Source: JAFGLP01 sp050014895
Lineage (GTDB): Bacteria; Chloroflexota; Dehalococcoidia; GIF9; UBA5629
Direction: 5' to 3'
DNA length: 22,281 nucleotides
Assembly: GCA_050014895.1 (NCBI GenBank)
Contig: JBEKCL010000027.1
Location: 1-22,281 of the forward strand
Shown here: positions 20,455 through 22,281 of the stretch, piece after piece
Layout: each line of letters begins with the position of its first letter
Position numbering within the stretch: the first letter of the stretch is position 1
Translations under genes and position numbers: made by a program
Notes under the pieces: generated by a model
Seen by the model: the letters and a program-made list of their open reading frames with translations, nothing else
Database searches by the model: none
Told to the model about the DNA's origin: nothing

Positions 20455-21471
20455 ATGCGTGTATTTGAAATTGGGGAATTCGGTCTTATAGCAAAAATTG
20501 CAGCTCTTATCGATAGCAAGAGCAACAAAAATACGGATTCCTGGAAAAATCTTCTGATAGGTGTCGGCGACGATGCAGCCGCATGGAAGGCCCACGGCGG
20601 GATTGAACTCATAACAACCGATATACTGGTTGAAGGCACTCATTTCCGCCTCTCATATACGGGATGGCATGATCTGGGTTGGAAATCCATTGCAATAAAT
20701 ATGAGCGATATATACGCCATGGGAGGCAGACCCCAATACGCCCTTGTCTCACTGGCGATGCCGGGACTGCGTGAAGTCGAAAATGTGATGGAAATGTTTG
20801 AAGGTATGATAAATGTGTGCAATAAATACGGTATCGCTATAGCGGGAGGCAACATTTCAGCCTCGGAAAACGTGGTAATTAACATCAGTTTGACCGGTAT
20901 AGCAGAAAATAGTTTAATGACACGCTCTTCCGCAAAAGCCGGTGATCTCATCGCTGTCTTCGGATACCCCGGGCTATCTGCGGCCGGGCTAAAAGCCCTA
21001 AAAGACCAGAGAAACCTGGACCCTGAATCTATGAAGCTATTCAAAAATGCCCATCTTCATCCGGAACCCAGGTTGGATATAGGGGCAAAACTCGCAGCCT
21101 GCGGGGTAAAGGCAGCCATCGATATCAGCGACGGCGTCCTATCCGATCTCGCTCATATATGTGAGGCAAGCAAGGTCGGCGCTGTATTACGTACAAAGGA
21201 CCTGCCTGTTCATCCGCAATTGAAGCAACACTTCGAGCACGACTATATTGATATGATTTTGGCCGGGGGTGAGGACTATGAGTTGCTTTTCACTGCACCC
21301 CGTCAAGTTATGGATACGGTCATAGAGGCAATGAAACCTGCTCCAACCATTATAGGCGAAATTACTGCTGGAAAACCGGGCGAAATAACCATTTTTGATG
21401 CTGATGGCAAACCAATCACTGTTGATAGCAGGGGATGGGACCACTATAAAAGGGCGCCATCAAATGGATAA
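20455..21471 (+). CDS. thiL: Thiamine-monophosphate kinase
   Basis: ThiL phosphorylates thiamine monophosphate with ATP to give thiamine diphosphate, the active cofactor. The 338-residue PurM/AIRS-fold protein begins with GEFGLIAKIA, then IGVGDDAAAW (35-44), ITTDILVEGTHF, the metal-binding AINMSDIYAMGGRP and GGNIS, and AAIDISDGVLSDL and AGGEDYELLF in the C-terminal half. All of these are family signatures. It starts behind a -10 box with almost no leader. Its last 8 bp overlap tsaE, so thiL-tsaE-tsaB are probably one transcript. Confidence 0.95.
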   Translation: MRVFEIGEFGLIAKIAALIDSKSNKNTDSWKNLLIGVGDDAAAWKAHGGIELITTDILVEGTHFRLSYTGWHDLGWKSIAINMSDIYAMGGRPQYALVSLAMPGLREVENVMEMFEGMINVCNKYGIAIAGGNISASENVVINISLTGIAENSLMTRSSAKAGDLIAVFGYPGLSAAGLKALKDQRNLDPESMKLFKNAHLHPEPRLDIGAKLAACGVKAAIDISDGVLSDLAHICEASKVGAVLRTKDLPVHPQLKQHFEHDYIDMILAGGEDYELLFTAPRQVMDTVIEAMKPAPTIIGEITAGKPGEITIFDADGKPITVDSRGWDHYKRAPSNG

Positions 21472-21958
21472 TTTTACCGTCATTACACACAGCCCGGAGC
21501 AGACCCGCGAATTGGGAGAGCTCATTGGTAAATTGGCACAGGGTAACGACATTTATTTATTAAGCGGCAACCTAGGAACGGGTAAAACACACCTGGTACA
21601 GGGCATCGCATTCGGACTGGGCGTAAAGGAGTACGCCTGCAGCCCTTCATTTATGATTGCCCGAGAATATCACGGCCGTCTGAATCTCTACCACCTCGAC
21701 CTCTATCGGCTGGACCATATCGAGGAGATCATGGACCTGGGGCTGGATGAGTATTTCCGTAGCGATTCGGTGTGCGCCATCGAGTGGGCGGAAAAAGGAA
21801 CCGGCGCTTTGCCCGGCGATAACCTCACTATCGAGATGGAACACATGAGCAATGATATGCGAAGAATTACTTTCATACCGCGGGGACCGCGATACACAGA
21901 GATGGCAAAACAGCTTAAAGAATCGATTGAGAAGGACAGGGAAGACAGATGGAGCTAG
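21464..21958 (+). CDS. tsaE: tRNA threonylcarbamoyladenosine biosynthesis ATPase TsaE
   Basis: This 164-residue P-loop ATPase works with TsaB and TsaD to make t6A37 on ANN-decoding tRNAs. The Walker A is GNLGTGKTHLVQG (35-47), followed by SPSFMIAREY (switch region), LYHLDLYRLD and the Walker-B-like CAIEWAEKG. The start chosen is ATG 21464, where the family N-terminus begins; the frame is open to 21395 inside thiL, but that stretch is not family-like. It overlaps tsaB by 10 bp, keeping the usual tsaE-tsaB order. Confidence 0.94.
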   Translation: MDNFTVITHSPEQTRELGELIGKLAQGNDIYLLSGNLGTGKTHLVQGIAFGLGVKEYACSPSFMIAREYHGRLNLYHLDLYRLDHIEEIMDLGLDEYFRSDSVCAIEWAEKGTGALPGDNLTIEMEHMSNDMRRITFIPRGPRYTEMAKQLKESIEKDREDRWS

Positions 21959-22281
21959 CCATCGATACATCCACTGATTGGGCGGGACTAGCCCTTTCCA
22001 AAGAAGGCATATCATTTTCAGAGTTGACCTGGAAACCGGGGAAGAACCATACGTCCGAGCTTTTTCCGAACCTGGATAATTTGTTAGAGACAGCCAGACT
22101 GGATATGAAAAATTTATGCGCCGTCTTCGTGGCGAAAGGGCCGGGCAGCTACAACGGCCTGCGTGCAGGTATAAGTGCTGCAAAGGGACTGGCTTTCTCG
22201 CTGAATATACCCATGGTTGCCGTCAACACCCTTGAGATGGAAGCCTATCCCTTTGCCTTCACCGGCCTGCCGTTATGCCCC
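21949..22281 (+). CDS. tsaB: tRNA threonylcarbamoyladenosine biosynthesis protein TsaB (5' part)
   Basis: The first 111 codons of tsaB run off the window end. The ASKHA-fold N-terminus MELAIDTSTDWAGLAL is followed by HTSELFPNLDNLLE and the signature FVAKGPGSYNGLRAG(I)SAAKGLAF, typical of TsaB rather than TsaD, which carries the HxxxH metal site. TsaB bridges TsaD and TsaE in the t6A complex. ATG 21949 overlaps the tsaE stop by 10 bp, with GGACAGGGA upstream as the SD region. Confidence 0.92.
   Translation, partial: MELAIDTSTDWAGLALSKEGISFSELTWKPGKNHTSELFPNLDNLLETARLDMKNLCAVFVAKGPGSYNGLRAGISAAKGLAFSLNIPMVAVNTLEMEAYPFAFTGLPLCP

Noticed and set aside
21647..22183. 178-residue minus-strand frame
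   Set aside because: It is antisense to tsaE and tsaB, both with clear motifs; no family features of its own.

Overview
The window is a compact, gene-dense bacterial chromosome segment with no rRNA, tRNA, CRISPR array or recognisable transposase. Several traits suggest a Chloroflexota/Dehalococcoidia-like bacterium: a long SRP RNA with an Alu-type extension, CcdA/TlpA exported thioredoxins, short leaders behind TATAAT boxes, frequent GTG/TTG starts, and the general family mix. This assignment is an inference from gene content; nothing in the window proves the taxon.

Layout. (1) 1-3772, plus strand: the tail of a membrane protein, an eIF-2B-fold protein, a TatD hydrolase broken by a one-base frameshift, serine O-acetyltransferase (cysE) and a sugar-phosphate nucleotidyltransferase. 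(2) 3790-8999, plus strand: a thiol-redox block. It has two tandem thioredoxins (one with an altered SCGPC active site), CcdA, a TlpA-type lipoprotein with a CIEC site, a membrane-anchored TlpA with WCGPC, and an 826-residue membrane protein. The 826-residue protein joins a cytoplasmic coiled coil and 24-residue repeats to a cysteine-free TlpA-like domain, two Fn3-like domains and a CPAC TlpA domain. Electrons would plausibly run from cytoplasmic thioredoxin through CcdA to these exported domains. (3) 9036-14008, plus strand: a K+ channel with RCK domain, an esterase lipoprotein, a membrane-anchored methyltransferase, a CPBP protease and a CCA-adding enzyme family protein. (4) 13985-17342, minus strand: DedA-family protein, ispE and ksgA in overlapping order, then the SRP RNA gene with its own clear promoter, then a metallophosphoesterase. 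(5) 17448-18701, plus strand: a gamma-glutamylcyclotransferase-like protein, then an accessory patch. The patch holds a perfect 20-bp inverted repeat, a REP-like palindromic element, a hicB-hicA toxin-antitoxin pair and a 3' remnant of a short-chain dehydrogenase. (6) 18747-20342, minus strand: cupin, membrane-anchored cyclophilin, and a zinc-ribbon membrane protein with a promoter at its start; a terminator hairpin follows it. (7) 20455-22281, plus strand: thiL, tsaE and the start of tsaB, overlapping and probably one operon behind a leaderless promoter.

The most unusual content is the redox block, above all the 826-residue fusion. Next are the degraded accessory patch at 17.9-18.7 kb and the recurring pattern of TATAAT boxes placed 6-10 nt before start codons.
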